From Gottfriedia acidiceleris (GTDB taxonomy: Bacteria; Bacillota; Bacilli; Bacillales; Bacillaceae_G), in contig NZ_NESS01000003.1 of the NCBI RefSeq assembly GCF_002128425.1, forward strand, positions 372,001 to 436,000: a stretch of DNA of 64,000 nt. Reading direction: 5' to 3'. The translations under genes and the position numbers were made by a program. The notes below the pieces were generated by a model, which worked only from the letters and a program-made list of their open reading frames with translations, ran no database searches and was not told the DNA's origin. Shown in pieces: positions 54,669-63,806 of the stretch. Every line of letters begins with the position of its first letter. Position 1 is the stretch's first letter.

Positions 54669-56864
54669 TCACTTTAGAACACTTAAGATACTTGTGCTAA
54701 TCCGTCTAACAAGTGGATTTTGATTATATCTTCTATAAATGGATTTTAGAAGATAGCTTCTTTTTAATAATTTATGAACTCCTCCCCATTTAACAAGGGA
54801 TTTTTCCCGTTCACTGATATACTTAAAAATTCTAGCGCTGTTATCTTGATCAACATGTTTAAAATAATAATTTCTATTTAAACTAAATTCATCTTTTTCT
54901 TTAAACCCATTGTTTATATAAACGCTTAACTTATCAACTAATTCTGAAGAGGCATATGCAACTTCTCCAAAAACATCATTTCTTAGATCCATATAGCTAC
55001 CTTGAATGTCTAAATATTTATCCAAGTCAAAATGAAAGAATAGTACCGGCTTCTTTTGATAATATGTCTCCCAAGCTACACTAGAGTAATCTGTAATCAA
55101 TAAACTCGAACGCATAATTAATTCATTAATATTTGCTTCTCCAAATTGGATAACATTTATATGCTCATTAGAACTAGTAAAGTTTTCAACGTATGGCATA
55201 AATTTAGGATGGACATAAAAGTTCAATGTAATATCATTGTCCTTTAACAATTGGGAGAGCTTTTCTGATTGTATTAGACCGTTATACACATGATAATAAT
55301 CAGATAAAATAAATTTATCATCCTCTACCTCTTCAAGCCAATTTCTCCAAGTAGGCATTAAGAAAATTTCTTTTTTTGTGTTTTGATGCGATTTATCCTT
55401 TAATACATCCCATCTTGATAGGCCTGTGACAATGACGTTTTCTTCTTTATAACCAAATTCTCTTTTTACGATTTCTTTTTCAAAATCAGAAGATACTACA
55501 AATAGGTCTGCACCGTTAGAAGATTTTGCTTTAAATGAATTTCCAACTTTTTTCAAACCTAGTACACCATGTTGTAAAAATACATACTTCTTTTCGTATA
55601 AAAAATCACGGATAACTCCTTGTGAAACCCTCCATGCAAACCCATGACCTTTTGTCTCTGAGGATACAATTAACTTTGATGCAAGTAATAGAAAGAGATG
55701 TTTAAAACTCATAAAGTAAACGACACGCTTTTTATAAGGGGCCAAGTTTTTCTCATCAGGCGATCCTTTTTTAATCACGTAGTAAACCTTTTTATTATAT
55801 TGATTTTCATAACAATATTTAAAGAAATAGAAGCTATTATCTTGAGCCGTTTCTGAGTATTTCTCATGAATAAGCCAAATTGGCTTCCTTGTAAAGTACC
55901 AGAACAATAAACTATATAAAATAAAGGCCATATACTCATTAATCTTATACTGAAGAGATTCGAATTCACCTTTTTGTCGATATGTTAAAGCTAGATAATC
56001 ATTCGCAGTAATATAAGGATAAATCATATAGTTATCTGAAGTATTTACAGTATATTTAAGCATACCATGTTTCAATTTTTTACTAATTAAATAATTATCA
56101 TTGCGAAGACGTGCATGATGTACATCGCCATTATCTATAGTAATTGAAATATAAATATCCCAATAAAATTGCTCTAGTTCTAACTGGCTAATATTTAATT
56201 CTGCTTTAACCGTTCTACTATTCTTGTCACGTGACATCTCTTCAGTACAAGGGATCTGAATTACATGGCTCTTATCTTGTCGTAACCTAAGTGTGATATG
56301 ATTTACTACAAAATCATGTGATTCATTAAGATTAATTGAGGCAGTAAGCTTTAGTACCCCTTGTTTATTTATAGATAATTTATGGATTTTTGTTTTTACA
56401 GGATACTTTGTATTCATATACTGTTCTGGAGTACAAAAATGGAATGAGAACTCATTATTTAAAGCCAGATATGGCGCTATACCAAACGTTTCATTTAGCA
56501 TTAAATAGCCTACACGCTTATCTTTCTCTGACAAAGGCTTAACATTGAAGTTTCCGATTCGTTTGTTTACTTTCACGTTATCACGGTATAATTCCATAGA
56601 CAAATCCCAGCGGCTGTTTTCAGTAATTTTACCTTGAAACTGAGAAATCGGAATGATGATGTGTTCTTTATTGCCGGATACGGACCTTTTTACTTCCAGT
56701 GTAATAATTTTAGAATCATTTCTTTTCTTAATATAGAACTCAACATTATTTGCATGCTTCAATTCTTTAGAGCATATATCAAATGTTATATATACATCCT
56801 CAACCCTTAGATTTTCTGCATTTGCTTGCCCATTAAATGCCAGCTCTTTTTCTTTATGAGGCAT
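54669..56864 (-). CDS. CDP-glycerol glycerophosphotransferase (TagB/TagF-like)
   Basis: 731 residues, a shorter relative of the 1136-residue neighbour. It has an N-terminal beta-sandwich region (about 1-270) and a glycerophosphotransferase domain (about 330-690) with FLQHGVLGLKK (His near 431), TGLSRWDVL, LMPTWRNWL, VHPKFMPY and LITDYSSVAWETYY (near 590). The basic C-terminal tail suits peripheral membrane association. The start follows GGGGG by six bases. Two such enzymes could act in sequence (primer and polymerase) on one surface polymer (inference). Confidence 0.87.
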   Translation of the reverse strand: MPHKEKELAFNGQANAENLRVEDVYITFDICSKELKHANNVEFYIKKRNDSKIITLEVKRSVSGNKEHIIIPISQFQGKITENSRWDLSMELYRDNVKVNKRIGNFNVKPLSEKDKRVGYLMLNETFGIAPYLALNNEFSFHFCTPEQYMNTKYPVKTKIHKLSINKQGVLKLTASINLNESHDFVVNHITLRLRQDKSHVIQIPCTEEMSRDKNSRTVKAELNISQLELEQFYWDIYISITIDNGDVHHARLRNDNYLISKKLKHGMLKYTVNTSDNYMIYPYITANDYLALTYRQKGEFESLQYKINEYMAFILYSLLFWYFTRKPIWLIHEKYSETAQDNSFYFFKYCYENQYNKKVYYVIKKGSPDEKNLAPYKKRVVYFMSFKHLFLLLASKLIVSSETKGHGFAWRVSQGVIRDFLYEKKYVFLQHGVLGLKKVGNSFKAKSSNGADLFVVSSDFEKEIVKREFGYKEENVIVTGLSRWDVLKDKSHQNTKKEIFLMPTWRNWLEEVEDDKFILSDYYHVYNGLIQSEKLSQLLKDNDITLNFYVHPKFMPYVENFTSSNEHINVIQFGEANINELIMRSSLLITDYSSVAWETYYQKKPVLFFHFDLDKYLDIQGSYMDLRNDVFGEVAYASSELVDKLSVYINNGFKEKDEFSLNRNYYFKHVDQDNSARIFKYISEREKSLVKWGGVHKLLKRSYLLKSIYRRYNQNPLVRRISTSILSVLK

Positions 56865-57022
56865 GTTATTCCCCCTATAGCTCTGTATTTTCTAAGTCGT
56901 CTAGCAGAATAACTGCATTTCTCTATACTTAGCTTTGAAAATATTTTATTCTTTATTTTTTTAGTGAGTTATACACTAATTTTCCCATCTGCCGTTCTTC
57001 TGGTTAATTTCTTACTGAACTC

Positions 57023-57154
57023 CTAGAGGATAAGTGTCCTTACATATTCAGACATACAGACACTTAACTGTTCAGCACCTTTCTCCAGCATTTTCTTTAT
57101 AGACGGTTCTAGTTTAATACACAATTTATATTTCTCCTCTGCAAAGCGTGACAT
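57023..57154 (-). CDS. Small ribbon-helix-helix-like protein
   Basis: 43 residues, MSRFAEEKYKLCIKLEPSIK at the N-terminus, then KMLEKGAEQLSVCMSEYVRT: a beta-strand followed by two helices, the Arc/CopG pattern. The ATG follows AAGGGTG by nine bases. Such proteins bind DNA as dimers, often as antitoxins or copy-control factors, but no toxin gene is adjacent. It stands alone in a 1.2-kb gap. Confidence 0.55.
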   Translation of the reverse strand: MSRFAEEKYKLCIKLEPSIKKMLEKGAEQLSVCMSEYVRTLIL

Positions 57155-57753
57155 AAAATATTCACCCTTATTAGTGGACACGATTGTTTAATACATATGG
57201 TATTAAAACCTATAAACAAGATTAATTATAAATCATATTAGGCATAGAGTCACGACTTACCGTTTGGTAAATGTTCTCTGACAGGATTATATGAATTATG
57301 TCATCTAAAAATGCAAACCTGATTTTTCACTTTCTTAATATAGATAAATTCATTGATGAATTTAGAGTATTAGTGTTTTTTCTCTAAGAAGTGTGAATAA
57401 TAAATTGACCCACCTTATTTAAAACATCATTCATAGAATAACAAAGGTATTAACACACGTTTGTGATACAAATCACATCATTGATATTAATTCGACAAAA
57501 GTGCAGAAAAAAGAATTTACCTATTAGTATTGGCAAAAATTTTTTTTACAAAAAATTAAGAAATAATATCTAGTTACCATTTAAATAGAAGAAACATTTT
57601 GGTTTATTACTTTAATCATTGAGACTAAGATTGTTTATCTATAAATACTCCATCACATATATTTGCAATAAAAGCTAAAAATTTGAAAATTAGATAGTTG
57701 AATATAATTTAAAAATGAAAAAGGTAGTGATATTGTTTACTGATTCATAAAAA
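57155..57753. other. Noncoding region with an FNR/CRP-type box
   Basis: TGTGA-N6-TCACA at 57472-57487 matches the FNR/CRP-family consensus exactly. No gene starts within 280 bases on either side, the nearest being the small ribbon-helix-helix gene on the minus strand. The rest is AT-rich. Confidence 0.5.
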
Positions 57754-57774
57754 AAACGCCTTTACAAGGCGTTC
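57754..57774 (-). repeat. Displaced copy of the permease terminator hairpin
   Basis: AAACGCCTTTACAAGGCGTTC, identical to 57935-57955. On the minus strand it is followed by T8, the original U-tract, now separated from the permease gene by element 2. Confidence 0.82.
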
Positions 57775-57934
57775 CAGTATGTAGACAAAGTACTAAAAAC
57801 TTGATTTTCAGACTGATTGCAAGCGCTTGTCTTTCGAGGCGCGAAGCCTGGTGAGGAGCGGAGTTACCCTAGACGGTAATGAGCACCGCAGACAGGCGAA
57901 GCAACGAAGAAAGCGAGCGTTTGTCAACAGTCTG
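57775..57934. repeat. Non-autonomous repeat element between duplicated terminator hairpins (element 2)
   Basis: 160 bases with imperfect inverted ends: CAGTATGTAGACAAAG at the left and, reverse-complemented at the right, CAGACTGTTGACAAAC. The interior is GC-rich and foldable (GAGGAGCGGAGTTACC, then GGTAATGAGCACCGC; GCGCGAAGCC), unlike the surrounding AT-rich DNA. No coding capacity. Its ends resemble those of element 1 at 30971-31861. Confidence 0.75.
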
Positions 57935-57955
57935 AAACGCCTTTACAAGGCGTTC
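57935..57955 (-). terminator. Permease-proximal terminator hairpin lacking its U-tract
   Basis: GAACGCCTTGTAAAGGCGTTT on the minus strand, about 95 bases after the permease stop, followed by CAGACTG of element 2 instead of a run of T. Confidence 0.7.
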
Positions 57956-58049
57956 TCAAAGAAACTTCTGATGAATATAAGGAATTACTTTTTTCACATC
58001 TAATTCCAAATTTTCATAGTAATCCTTCAAATAAATTTCACCATCTATT

Positions 58050-59438
58050 TCAATTATTACTAATTTCACTTCTACTAGTTTTTGTTAAGGTCTTTTTGTT
58101 AAGGCCAATTTGCCATAGATACGTTAAGGTAATAAAAATGTAGATGCAAAGTGTAATAATCGTTACGATGATTGGAGTTGTGAAAATGATTCCGATCAGA
58201 ATCATAAGTAAAGCGACGATTACAGCCCAAGTCGTATACGGAAACCATTTAACTGAATAGGCACTTGTTTCCACAGGTGATTGTTTACGTGATTTCACAT
58301 GGGCGAAGGCAATGATCAACCAGATGAATAATACCGTATATCCTAGCGACCCCATTAGGAAATCAAAAGTCTTACTTCCAGCAAATAAAGAAATAAGTAC
58401 ACCACCGAATAAAGTGGAAGTACACATTAAAATTGCGTAAACAGGAACTTTTTTCTTTGATAAACTCGAAAAGATTTTCGGAATGCGACCGTCCACGGCT
58501 TGCGTATACAGAACGCGGGATGAACCATATAATCCAGAGTTCATTGATGAAATAATTGCTATAAGAACAACGGCGTTCATAATATGGTCAGCACCTGGAA
58601 TTCCTATCATTTTAAAGACCATCACAAACGGACTTTCTGGCACCCCGTTTACTTTGTTCCAAGGAATTAAACTAACAATGATAAAAAATGGAATAATATA
58701 GAAAGAAATGATTCTAATCAATGTACTGCGAACAGCTTTTGGAACAACTTTTTCGGGATTTTTTGTTTCTGCCAATGTGACCCCGATAATTTCTGTACCT
58801 CCATATGAATAAATTACAACCAGCATCGCTGAGATTAAACCTGTTGGTCCATTCGGAAAGAAACCGCCATGGTCAGTCAGGTTAGAGAAACCGACTGCTT
58901 TATGATCACCAAAATTAACAAGTAGCAGTATTAATCCAGCCAAAATGAACACAATGATGACTGTAATTTTAATTAAAGCAAGCCAGTACTCTGTTTCAGC
59001 AAAAACCTTTACTGATAGCAAGTTAATTACTGTAACTAACACTGAAACAGCTAATGCCAGTATCCAGATTGGATATTCAGGCAGCCAATATTGAATGAAA
59101 ATCGCTGCAACAATTGATTCAGCCGTGATGTTCAATACCCACATTTTCCAATAGATCCAATCAAGGAAATAGGCAGGATACTTTCCTAAAATAGATTGGA
59201 CAAGGTCCCTGAATGTTCTTGCATCGCTATTTTTGACCGCCATTTCAGCTAAACCTTGCAGTATGAATAATAAGATGATGCCCCCTATCAAGTAAGGAAT
59301 AATTATGGAGGGGCCTGCCATATCAATCGCTGAACTACTTCCTTTAAATAAACCTGCCCCAATTGCACCTCCTAATGCCATCATCGTAATATGTCTTGAA
59401 GTCATCGTCCTTTGTAATTTCCGTTTGTCCATTTTCAT
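58050..59438 (-). CDS. Amino acid permease (APC family)
   Basis: A 462-residue membrane protein with 12 helices. The opening RKLQRTMTSRHITMMALGGA followed by IGAGLF is the amino-acid-binding signature of AAT-type permeases. The start follows GGGAGG by seven bases. It is under a T-box leader whose specifier appears to be CUU (Leu), so it likely imports leucine or branched-chain amino acids when charged tRNA-Leu is scarce (inference). Confidence 0.9.
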   Translation of the reverse strand: MKMDKRKLQRTMTSRHITMMALGGAIGAGLFKGSSSAIDMAGPSIIIPYLIGGIILLFILQGLAEMAVKNSDARTFRDLVQSILGKYPAYFLDWIYWKMWVLNITAESIVAAIFIQYWLPEYPIWILALAVSVLVTVINLLSVKVFAETEYWLALIKITVIIVFILAGLILLLVNFGDHKAVGFSNLTDHGGFFPNGPTGLISAMLVVIYSYGGTEIIGVTLAETKNPEKVVPKAVRSTLIRIISFYIIPFFIIVSLIPWNKVNGVPESPFVMVFKMIGIPGADHIMNAVVLIAIISSMNSGLYGSSRVLYTQAVDGRIPKIFSSLSKKKVPVYAILMCTSTLFGGVLISLFAGSKTFDFLMGSLGYTVLFIWLIIAFAHVKSRKQSPVETSAYSVKWFPYTTWAVIVALLMILIGIIFTTPIIVTIITLCIYIFITLTYLWQIGLNKKTLTKTSRSEISNN

Positions 59439-59460
59439 ATCCTAACCTCCCAAAAAATCA

Positions 59461-59735
59461 AAAAAGGCATATCATCACTTCCTCCATAATCAAATGAAGA
59501 AAGAGACGATATGCCTTAAGCTTACCGCGGTACCACTCTTATTGGCTCTTTTTTGAACCCTACTTTAAAAACCTTGTAACGAAGGTCAATCGTTAAAACA
59601 AAAGAATAGATTAAAGCTAATCTTCCGCTTTACCACTCCCAGGCAAGTTCAAAGTATCATTGGACTGCGTTCCACCAACCCGCAGCTCTCTTTACCGAAT
59701 AATTATCTTTTACTACTCCTGATCTTTGCGTTTTG
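59461..59735 (-). ncRNA. T-box riboswitch leader, probable Leu (CUU) specifier
   Basis: Minus-strand leader of the permease gene. Stem I opens at CAGGAGTAGT and closes at CCTGGGAGT, with GAGAGCTGCGGGT and GGTGGAACGCAGT in its apical part. The specifier loop 3' side reads GAACTTG: after the loop E GAA the triplet is CTT, followed by a purine. The T-box sequence is AAGAGTGGTACCGCGG. The terminator pairs AAGGCATATCGTC with GATGATATGCCTT and then TTTTTT. Genes with this leader are turned on by uncharged tRNA. Confidence 0.88.
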
Positions 59736-60129
59736 AAAAAATAAACAAATATCTGAATATTTTTTATAATAACTAATACTATACGGATGAGAATTAGATA
59801 TGTCAACAACTTTTTCGGGATAATAATTTTCTTTTTTAAAGGGGAAAGTTAAACTGATGAATGGAAATTCTCCGTTTACGCTGCTCTTTTTGGGCCTGAT
59901 GAGCGAGAAATTAGCGACCTTCGCACATATTTTATCAGTTATTAAGGTGAACCGAACCATAACAATAAAATACATAGGAAGAAGCAGATATATGTTTGCT
60001 TCTTTTTTATATACCGAATATTCTTGATTGTTAATTTGATTATGTATAAATACTGGATAATCTGCATAACTTTGGAAATCTTAATTATAAATGTATATTA
60101 GAAAGGAATTATTGCTAGGGGGATTAATA
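59736..60129. other. Region between the T-box and the glutamate-synthase-like gene
   Basis: Contains a terminator at 59978-60010 (GAAGCA / TGCTTC then TTTTTT) without a clear gene. A plus-strand coding-like stretch at about 59850-59940 (EWKFSVYAALFGPDEREIS) lacks a start and has a stop just before it. It looks like a gene remnant. Confidence 0.4.
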
Positions 60130-61725
60130 TTGAATTTAACAAATGTTTTAGTTATAACTGGATTCATTTTTTCTGCCTTAATATTTTTAGTTTTAATAAT
60201 AAGTGCATTATATTTGTTTTTTATAGACCGTAAACAAAAGCAGCACCCAATACTCCGAAATTACCCAGTGATAGGGCGAGCTAGGTACTTCTTAGAAACT
60301 ATTGGCCCTGAACTGCGTCAATACTTATTCAACAATGACTCAGAAGGTAAACCCTTTTCCCGAAGTGAATATCAGCATATTGTCAAAAAAGCAAAATATA
60401 AACGGGATGTCCTTGGTTTTGGGTCTACTAGAGATTTTGAAGAAGAAGGGTATTATATTAGTAATACAATGTTCCCTAAACTATCAGAAGAATTAAAAAT
60501 GGATCAGCAAATAAAAGTAACTACAAATCGATACTTATTAATAAAAGAGCCTTTATTTACACAGAAGCATGAACGGTTAGAGAAGAATGAATCACTTGCA
60601 TATTTGTTGGATGATAGTGATGTAATTGTGATAGGTAGAAACACCAGGAACCCTTTTATTGTAAAAGGTCAGATTGGTATGTCTGCCATGAGCTATGGCT
60701 CACTGGGTGATAGAGCTATTACTGCACTCTCAGAGGGATTAGCTATTGCTAAGGGGACATGGATGAATACAGGTGAAGGCGGTTTGTCTGAATACCATTT
60801 AAAGGGTGGCGTAGATATTATCATGCAAATAGGCCCAGGTCTATTTGGAGTTAGAGATAAGGATGGTAATTTTAGTTGGGATGCCTTAAAAGAAAAAAGT
60901 AAAATTCCAGAAGTGAAAGCTTTTGAACTTAAATTAGCTCAAGGTGCTAAAACACGTGGTGGACATATTGATGGTGAAAAGGTGACAGAGGAAATTGCAA
61001 GAATAAGAATGGTAGAACCGTATAAATCAATTGATAGTCCAAATCGTTTTCAAGAGTTTCAGGACTTTCCTTCGTTGTTTGATTTTATGGAACGTATTCG
61101 AGAACTTACAGGTAAGCCTGTAGGAATGAAAGTGGTTATTGGTAGTAAGCATGAAGCTGATGAATTAGCAAAACATATAAAAAATACTGGGAAAGGCCCT
61201 GACTTTATTACTGTAGATGGTGGTGAAGGCGGGACAGGTGCCACATACCAGGAACTGGCTGACAGTGTGGGCTTGCCTATTAAATCTGCATTACCATTAT
61301 TGGATTATGCTTTAAAAAAATATGGCGTACGAGATCAAGTCAAAATTATAGCCTCAGGAAAATTATTTTCACCTGATCGAGTAGCCATTGCACTAGCAAT
61401 GGGGGCTGATCTTGTTAATATTGCAAGAGGTTTTATGATAACGGTTGGTTGTATTCAAGCATTAAAATGCCACTCCAATGCATGTCCAGTCGGTGTCGCC
61501 ACAACAGATCCTGATTTACAAAAAGCCCTTGTCATTGATGAAAAAAAATACCGTACGGCGAATTATCTAATCTCAATGCGTGAAGGTTTATTTCGGTTAG
61601 CCGCAGCAGCCGGTTTGGATTCCCCTATTCACTTTAAAAGTGAACATGTAGTTTATAAGGATGAAAAAGGAAAAGTATGGTCACTGGAGGAAATTTATCA
61701 ATCATTGGTTGAACAAGTAGAATAA
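60130..61725 (+). CDS. FMN-binding glutamate-synthase-like protein (YerD-type)
   Basis: About 531 residues. An N-terminal membrane helix (about 8-30) is followed by a TIM-barrel domain of the GltB central/FMN type: MSYGSLGDRAITALSEG, NTGEGGLSEYH, QIGPGLFGVR, TVDGGEGGTGATYQE and the Cys cluster in KCHSNACPVGVATTD. It lacks the glutaminase domain, so it may use other amino donors. I place the start at TTG 60130, seven bases after GGGGG; an upstream ATG (60091) has no ribosome binding site. B. subtilis YerD has the same layout. Confidence 0.88.
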   Translation: MNLTNVLVITGFIFSALIFLVLIISALYLFFIDRKQKQHPILRNYPVIGRARYFLETIGPELRQYLFNNDSEGKPFSRSEYQHIVKKAKYKRDVLGFGSTRDFEEEGYYISNTMFPKLSEELKMDQQIKVTTNRYLLIKEPLFTQKHERLEKNESLAYLLDDSDVIVIGRNTRNPFIVKGQIGMSAMSYGSLGDRAITALSEGLAIAKGTWMNTGEGGLSEYHLKGGVDIIMQIGPGLFGVRDKDGNFSWDALKEKSKIPEVKAFELKLAQGAKTRGGHIDGEKVTEEIARIRMVEPYKSIDSPNRFQEFQDFPSLFDFMERIRELTGKPVGMKVVIGSKHEADELAKHIKNTGKGPDFITVDGGEGGTGATYQELADSVGLPIKSALPLLDYALKKYGVRDQVKIIASGKLFSPDRVAIALAMGADLVNIARGFMITVGCIQALKCHSNACPVGVATTDPDLQKALVIDEKKYRTANYLISMREGLFRLAAAAGLDSPIHFKSEHVVYKDEKGKVWSLEEIYQSLVEQVE

Positions 61726-61765
61726 AAATAGAACCTCCACTTAACGCATGTGATAGTTGAAAATT

Positions 61766-61793
61766 CTGAGCAGCCATTAGCTGCTCTTTTTTG
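61766..61793 (+). terminator. Terminator of the glutamate-synthase-like gene
   Basis: GAGCAGC pairs with GCTGCTC around CATTA, followed by TTTTTT. Confidence 0.9.
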
Positions 61794-61909
61794 TTATAGT
61801 GATAGAATTGTTGAATAGGTATTTAACACAATTGTAGGAAGAATTGCAGGTGCTTATATTTATATACTCCTTTTTAAAGAGGAAAGGGATTTTTAGTTGC
61901 ATAAGGATT

Positions 61910-62128
61910 TTATATCCACTTCGCAAACCAAGCAACATAGTATGCAGCAGGAATAAATAAAAATTGAGACAAGATTGTACCAAAAAATTTAGAACTAATC
62001 ATTGTTATCGAATAACTTTTTAAGTAAATATAATCACTTTGTTTTTTCATTACTCTATCTGCTAAAACAGAAGCTTTAGGATCAATAAATAATGTTAGTA
62101 ACATTGTAGATATACCATTAACTATTCC
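61910..62128 (-). pseudogene. C-terminal fragment of an Amj-like lipid II flippase
   Basis: About 73 residues with no proper start: IVNGISTMLLTLFIDPKASV, then SKFFGTILSQFLFIPAAY. This matches my memory of the last quarter of the YdaH/Amj alternative lipid II flippase family. The frame joins the IS110 remnant at about 62128, so the first three quarters of the gene were lost, presumably through that insertion or a linked deletion. Confidence 0.55.
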
Positions 62129-62964
62129 AGATGACTAAAACTTTACCTTGAACCTTGGAACCGGTTGAATACTCTTTAGGAACCAATCCAGCATAGGACA
62201 TTAGTTGTCTTGGATTAGAGAATCGAGAAAATTGACTAATTTCCGCAACGAGAGTCACAGCTATTACTTCAGCAATTCCTCTTAATGTTTGTAGGGCTTG
62301 AATTACTGGTGCGTGTTCACTTTCAATTGTTTCTTCATGAATTTGAGCTCAATGCGTTTCAACCTTTCTTCAACTTCATAAATTGAATGAAAGTACTCTT
62401 GAAATACGATTAGTAAAGTTGTTTTTTCAAATGTAAGTGAATTCAACCAAGTACGATGTTTTACAGTCCAATTACGAACACCTTGAGGTGGACGTATTTC
62501 ATGACGAAGTAAGAAGTGCACCAGTCTTTGACGAACTCGTTGTATATCTTCTCGAACATCATGACGAGCCCGAATTAAATCCCTTAATGATTCATGTGTT
62601 TCATCGGGTACCCAAACGGAAGTTAGCTCTCCAGCTCGAAGAAGCTGAGCTAATCTCAAGGAATCACGACGATCTGTTTAACTCTATCTCCAGTTCTTTT
62701 TGGAATAAGTGATGGTGCAACAACAATACATTCAATCCCCATTGATAAAAGCTGACGATAAATACTATAACCACAAGAACCTGCTTCTTAACACACAAGG
62801 AATTTCTCTGGCTCACCCAACTTCTTAAAAAGCTTACGAATACTTTCGGGTGTATTTTGGATACTTCCATGAAATCTCGGTTCCCCTCGTCCTTCTTCAG
62901 CAATACCTACGGAAATAATCTCTTTTGAAACGTCTAAACCAACAAATATTTGACTATCCTTCAT
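62129..62964 (-). pseudogene. Decayed IS110-family transposase
   Basis: The reading starts MKDSQIFVGLDVSKEIISVG with the RuvC-like Asp and continues to KFLVC, then a TAA stop (about 62793), then [18 protein letters not shown] frameshift precedes [20 protein letters not shown], and a further frameshift (about 62340) precedes EETIESEHAPVIQALQTLRG. The C-terminal part ends abruptly at the junction with the Amj-like fragment. The family uses an RNA-guided serine/DEDD recombinase; this copy cannot make an active enzyme. Confidence 0.85.
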
Positions 62965-63109
62965 AATATAAACGGCTCCTTTTGTTTGTAGCTCTACATT
63001 TGGTTTTGGTAGGCTTATTGATTACTACCATTCTTGCCAAGTGCAACCTACGATAAGCAAAATGGAGCCGTTTCGTTCATTATGACTAACCTGCCTTTTA
63101 GTATAATAA
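62965..63109 (-). mobile_element. Probable noncoding end of the IS110 remnant
   Basis: The 145 bases upstream of the transposase start, where active IS110 elements carry the bridge-RNA locus. A CTACAAAC/GTTTGTAG-like repeat and a plain AT-rich stretch are seen, but no bridge RNA can be recognised by eye. Confidence 0.35.
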
Positions 63110-63135
63110 ATCGACTGCCGAAGCAGTCGATCGTT
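63110..63135 (-). terminator. Terminator of the lipoprotein pseudogene
   Basis: On the minus strand ATCGACTGC-TTCG-GCAGTCGAT with a UUCG tetraloop, followed by TTATTAT. Confidence 0.8.
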
Positions 63136-63177
63136 GTACAACAAAACCATGCTTTAGTTACATAACAAAAGGCTTTT

Positions 63178-63490
63178 CTACCTTTTACTCTCTAAAACCT
63201 TTGCCAATAACTCTAATTGAATGTATTTTGTACTAAATGCAACAACATAAACTTCTTTTCCATCGATCGTTAGTTAGATGTACAATTTCCTTGGTAACCA
63301 CTCCTCTTTCCACTACACCAACGTCTGGTTTGCCATTTACTAATTCTGCTTTTTCTCTATCAATTAATGTATGATAAACGATTGCTTCCATCGAATGGAA
63401 AGATTTTTGTTCGTTATGGTCATTATTTCACCCAGACAAAATAATTGCTGTTAATACACCAGGCATAAGAGATTGAACCCTGAGCTTCAT
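63178..63490 (-). pseudogene. Small lipoprotein pseudogene (lipobox Cys to stop, plus frameshift)
   Basis: Translation from ATG 63490 gives MKLRVQSLMPGVLTAIILSG followed by TGA where the lipobox Cys (TGC/TGT) should be. The frame then continues NNDHNEQKSFHSMEAIVYH and GVVERGVVTKEIVHLT. A single-base shift near 63260 restores KEVYVVAFSTKYIQLELLAK to a TAG stop. The coding-like segments around the lesions show a former 103-residue lipoprotein of unknown role. Confidence 0.7.
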
Positions 63491-63665
63491 TCTAATATTG
63501 AAAGCAGCACACAAATTCATCTGCATTAATTACTAAGTACGCTTGTCCCTCAAACTGGTTCTTGACACTTTTCTCAAACCATAGCCAAGTACATAATGAA
63601 GTTTAACATTAGCTAGGACAGGAGATATTACACCATTTTGCGGAGTACCAGTTCCATCTTTTTAT
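63491..63665 (-). pseudogene. Fragment of a group II intron reverse transcriptase
   Basis: Frame-shifted minus-strand pieces read GTPQNGVISPVLANVKLHYV, then FEKSVKNQFEGQAYLVI and NADEFVCCFQY. This corresponds to the GTPQGG...LANIYLHYVLD...YADDFV region of LtrA-type proteins, with the catalytic YADD decayed to NADE. The remainder of the intron is absent. Confidence 0.7.
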
Positions 63666-63806
63666 TTTAAATTGAAGAGAATCAGTATTAATATCCATTG
63701 AATATAATTAATGAGCTGTCCTTTTATCTTATCTGTGATGATATTCGCTGAAATTTGTGATACCTATTGGATATTCATCTTACACCCTCCATTTTCGGGC
63801 ATAATA

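Noticed and set aside
57240-57320. Minus-strand TTCATATAATCCTG resembling the start of a purine aptamer
   Set aside because: The L2 ATATGG, J2/3 TCTACC and P1 closing strand are absent.
61777-61983. 68-codon minus-strand frame overlapping the Amj-like tail
   Set aside because: It runs through a terminator and in a different frame from the recognisable fragment; no ribosome binding site.
62437-62712. Plus-strand open frame in the IS110 remnant
   Set aside because: Antisense shadow of the transposase reading.
30939-63070. A shared AAAATGGAGCCG near the element 1 hairpin and near the IS110 remnant, suggesting a common origin
   Set aside because: The match is only about 13 bases with different flanks; chance is sufficient.
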